Below the pieces are notes generated by a model, which was not told where the DNA came from, searched no databases, and worked only from the letters and a program-made list of their open reading frames with translations. The translations under genes and the position numbers were made by a program. From contig CAJUSP010000020.1 in assembly GCA_910589165.1 (NCBI GenBank), positions 1 to 34,651 on the forward strand: a DNA stretch of 34,651 nt, given 5' to 3'. Shown here piece after piece: positions 32,187-34,651 of the stretch. Positions within the stretch are counted from its first letter, which is position 1. Each line of letters begins with the position of its first letter. The DNA comes from an uncultured Adlercreutzia sp. (GTDB taxonomy: Bacteria; Actinomycetota; Coriobacteriia; Coriobacteriales; Eggerthellaceae).

Positions 32187-34478
32187 ATGACCCACACGAA
32201 CAAAACTGGTATGTCCCGCCGCAACTTCCTACAGGGCGCAGGCCTTGTGGCGGCCGCTGCGGCCGGCGCGGGCCTTGCGGGCTGCGCGCCCCAGGCACCG
32301 GCACCTGCCGAGACGCTCGCCGAAACTGGCGAGGCCTCGACAGCGGCAGCCACAGGCGAGGGCAACGTCTACACGTCCATCGCCGCCCAGCTGAACCCGC
32401 AGGACTACGACTACCGCCAGAACTCCGGCGACCTGTCTCATGTGCTATCGCCTTGGAAGCTCGGCAACATGGAATTCTCCAACCGCATCGTGAAATCTGC
32501 CGCGGGCTCCAACTACGAGAACGGCGGCTGGGACGCCTTCGTGGAGTACTACCGCCGCCTTGCAGCCGGCGGCACCGAGATGATCTTCGTCGAGAACTTC
32601 TGCCACATCTTCCTGCCCTACACCAACATCATCAACGGCAACATCGACGAGTTCACCGACGAGCAAGTGAAGCAGCTGACCGACGCCATCCACGCCGAGG
32701 GAGCCAAGTGCGGCACCCAGACCGACATCATGGGATCGGCCTTCTATTCCGAGGTGAGCGCCCGCGGCGGCCACGATGCCATGTACTTCACCACCGAGGA
32801 AATCGACTACATGGTTGATTGCTACGTGGCCGCGGCCAAGAAGTTCAAGGCCTGGGGCTTCGACGCCTGGGAGCTGAACTGCGCCGGCAACAACCAGACC
32901 CAGTGGTTCTTCTCGAAGTCGCGCAACCACCGCGAAGACGAGTACGGCGCACAAACCTTCGAGAACCGCGTTCGCTTCATCAAGCGCATCATCGACGCCG
33001 TGAAGGCCGAGCTCGGCGAGGACTTCCCCATCCAGGTGCTGATGGACGCCATCAACGAGAACGACCTGAACATGGGTGAGAACGCCGAATTCAACACCGT
33101 GGAGGACAACATCGAGATCGCCAAGGAGCTCGAGAAAGCCGGTGTGGCCAGCCTGCACATGCGCCTCGGGCCCCAAGAGCAGCACGCCACCCAGTTTCTG
33201 GGCGACTTGTACTTCGACACCCGCGGCTGCATCGGCTCGACCAGCTTCGGCGGCCAGTTCGACTTCTCCCGCCACTTCCAAGGCCAGCTGCTGGCGAACC
33301 ACGACGGCTGCGGCCTCATGCTGAACCTGGCCAAGCGCTTCACTGAGGCCGTGTCCATCCCCGTGGGCACCGTCACCTACATGGATCCGGCCCACGCCCC
33401 CGACTTCTTCGATAAGGCCGTGGCCGACGGCATGGTGGACTTCATGATGATGAACCGCCCGCTCACTGTGGACAACAACTACGTGAATAAGCTGAAGGAA
33501 GGCAAGCTGGACGAAATTCGCCCCTGCACCCGCTGCTGCCATTGCTGGAACGACCTGGAGAAGAACGAGCCTTACAGCACCGCGGGCTTCGGCGGCCTGA
33601 ACTACCAGTGCCGTCTCGACCCTATCCGCGACCGCGTGGGACAGCCCGAGAAGGGGCTACCCGGCTGGTTTGACCCGCCGGCGGGCGAGGGAGAGAAGAA
33701 CGTCATGGTGGTCGGCGGCGGCCCCGGCGGCATGGAGGCCGCGCGCATCGCGGCTGAGCGCGGCTACACCGTGACCCTGTACGAGAAGAAGGGGTCACTC
33801 GGCGGCATGCTCGACTTCGCCACGCTTATCAAGGGCCCGCACCAGAATCTGGAGGACTACCGCGACTGGTCCATCGGCGACCTTGAGCGCAAGGGCGTAA
33901 CCGTGGTGACCGGCCAGGAAGTGGACGCCGCCTTCATCAAGGAGCAGGCACCGGACGCGGTCATCCTCGCTTGCGGCGGTCAACGCGCAGACCTGGGCAT
34001 TTCCGGAGACGACGCCACGCAGGTGATTTCCATTGAGGATGCCGCCATGGCCGAGGTGGGCCAGAACGTCACCATCGTGGGCGGCAATCTGCAGGCCACT
34101 GATATGGCCGTGTATCTGCTCGAACAGGGCAAGAACGTGTCCATCGTGACGCCCGAGAACGCGAACATGCTGGCCAAGGGCCAGTCCATCTGGTGCCGCC
34201 GTTTCACCTTGCCCATGATTTACGCCCGCGGCACCAAGGTGTGGCAGGAGTCCGAGCTGGTGAGCGCCGGCGGCGGGTCGGTCACGGTGAAGACCTCCAC
34301 GGGCACCGAGACCACCTACCCCTGCGACACGGTGATCGCCGCCATGGACATGCTGCCGAACAAGGACATGCTTGACGAGCTGTCCGGTATCACCGCCTAC
34401 GCGGTGGGCGACTGCAACGATCCGTACAACATTCAGCACGCTATCGCAGACGGCAACATCGCTGCTCGCAGCATCTAG
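32187..34478 (+). CDS. Tat-exported Old Yellow Enzyme-type Fe-S flavoprotein reductase
   Basis: A 763-residue multidomain reductase. The twin-arginine signal (SRRNFLQ, residues 10-16) ends in LAGC (Cys33), so it is probably a lipid-anchored Tat substrate. Residues about 80-430 are an FMN-binding OYE barrel (VLSPWKLGNMEFSNRIV, FDAWELNCAGNN, SIPVGTVTYMD). A [4Fe-4S] site has Cys 447, 450, 453 (CTRCCHC) and 475 (YQCRLDP). Residues about 505-763 are an FAD/NAD(P)-binding half with GGGPGG at 510-515. The architecture matches 2,4-dienoyl-CoA reductase/BaiCD/trimethylamine-dehydrogenase relatives, normally cytoplasmic. Its substrate is unknown, but export suggests an external electron acceptor. It is a single-gene unit with its own terminator. 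Confidence 0.93.
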   Translation: MTHTNKTGMSRRNFLQGAGLVAAAAAGAGLAGCAPQAPAPAETLAETGEASTAAATGEGNVYTSIAAQLNPQDYDYRQNSGDLSHVLSPWKLGNMEFSNRIVKSAAGSNYENGGWDAFVEYYRRLAAGGTEMIFVENFCHIFLPYTNIINGNIDEFTDEQVKQLTDAIHAEGAKCGTQTDIMGSAFYSEVSARGGHDAMYFTTEEIDYMVDCYVAAAKKFKAWGFDAWELNCAGNNQTQWFFSKSRNHREDEYGAQTFENRVRFIKRIIDAVKAELGEDFPIQVLMDAINENDLNMGENAEFNTVEDNIEIAKELEKAGVASLHMRLGPQEQHATQFLGDLYFDTRGCIGSTSFGGQFDFSRHFQGQLLANHDGCGLMLNLAKRFTEAVSIPVGTVTYMDPAHAPDFFDKAVADGMVDFMMMNRPLTVDNNYVNKLKEGKLDEIRPCTRCCHCWNDLEKNEPYSTAGFGGLNYQCRLDPIRDRVGQPEKGLPGWFDPPAGEGEKNVMVVGGGPGGMEAARIAAERGYTVTLYEKKGSLGGMLDFATLIKGPHQNLEDYRDWSIGDLERKGVTVVTGQEVDAAFIKEQAPDAVILACGGQRADLGISGDDATQVISIEDAAMAEVGQNVTIVGGNLQATDMAVYLLEQGKNVSIVTPENANMLAKGQSIWCRRFTLPMIYARGTKVWQESELVSAGGGSVTVKTSTGTETTYPCDTVIAAMDMLPNKDMLDELSGITAYAVGDCNDPYNIQHAIADGNIAARSI

Positions 34479-34489
34479 CACTCCCCCGC

Positions 34490-34529
34490 GCCGCCTTGCG
34501 ATTCCCTCCCTCGCAAGGCGGCTTCTTTT
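34490..34529 (+). terminator. Terminator of the OYE gene
   Basis: GCCGCCTTGCGA (34490-34501) and TCGCAAGGCGGC (34511-34522) form a perfect 12-bp stem with a 9-nt loop, followed by TTCTTTT. It begins 12 bp past the stop codon. Confidence 0.9.
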
Positions 34530-34612
34530 CCAACCGACTAGGCGATGGGGCTCCCCTCCCAACGGCATCGCCTCCGGGCAGAAGGGGCCTCGCGCTTGAA
34601 CTGAACCCCGAT

Positions 34613-34651
34613 AGTGGGACTGGAAACAAAAGTTTCCAGTCCCACTTATTT
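34613..34651 (+). terminator. Strong hairpin at the window end
   Basis: A perfect 14-bp stem, extended by one A-T pair (34613-34627 with 34632-34646), surrounds the loop AAAA, followed by TTATTT. It looks like an intrinsic terminator on the plus strand. Just before it, AGGCGATG (34540-34547) and CATCGCCT form a looser inverted repeat. Since the OYE gene already has a terminator, this one may belong to a gene beyond the window, or act as an attenuator. Confidence 0.65.

Noticed and set aside
32018..32818. A 266-codon frame overlapping the OYE gene in another forward frame
   Set aside because: Its translation is Arg/His/Gly-rich and out of frame with a strongly supported gene.

Overview
The window is GC-rich bacterial DNA with genes on both strands. 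The gene complement suggests the Coriobacteriia, probably Eggerthellaceae (Eggerthella, Adlercreutzia or Gordonibacter-like). The reasons are Tat-exported lipidated flavoproteins, a multiheme c-type lipoprotein, a LuxR regulator with a large polytopic membrane domain, aldo/keto reductases carrying ferredoxin domains, and a giant surface protein with InlB-type repeats. This assignment is inference; there is no rRNA or tRNA in the window to test it. I saw no CRISPR array, phage, integrase or complete insertion sequence.

Layout. 1-1545: the tail of an upstream gene, a HigB/HigA-like toxin-antitoxin pair (minus strand) and an orphan gene resembling the Tn554 TnpC/DUF6262 accessory protein. 1589-3547: a plus-strand run of yaaA, a thioredoxin fused to a RibD/DHFR-like reductase domain, and an ABM-fold monooxygenase-like protein, followed by what looks like the decayed 3' end of a second thioredoxin gene. 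3675-12660: the metabolic core. On the minus strand lie a LysR regulator, the membrane LuxR regulator, a six-CxxCH cytochrome c lipoprotein and a Tat-exported FAD reductase. Divergent from these, on the plus strand, runs an SDR - cupin - aldo/keto reductase - aldo/keto reductase operon; the second reductase lacks two of the four catalytic residues. This reads as a regulated reductive module for an unknown, probably exogenous, substrate. 12750-18614: ybaK, a CPBP protease co-transcribed with a membrane-anchored zinc-ribbon MerR protein, an alpha/beta hydrolase, a membrane-anchored XRE regulator, a decayed zinc-ribbon gene and an AlbA/Schlafen-type ATP-binding regulator.

18733-24668: a 1721-residue cell-surface protein and a small membrane protein. 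24877-27131: a 2[4Fe-4S] ferredoxin, hypE, nikR and an 84-residue helical protein translationally coupled to nikR, so a nickel/hydrogenase-maturation locus; a 103-bp foldable inverted repeat sits between nikR and hypE. 27292-30513: a small unknown gene, a phosphohexomutase and galE. 30535-31889: a DUF3990 (ADP-ribosyltransferase-like) toxin-antitoxin module with a strong paired operator. 32187-34651: a Tat-exported, lipidated Old Yellow Enzyme/dienoyl-CoA-reductase-like Fe-S flavoprotein and its terminators.

The best candidates for something undescribed are the divergent LuxR/cytochrome/flavoprotein versus SDR/cupin/AKR/AKR locus with its degenerate second reductase, the thioredoxin-reductase fusion beside a thioredoxin remnant, the membrane-tethered MerR with its overlapping protease gene, and the structured repeat upstream of hypE.
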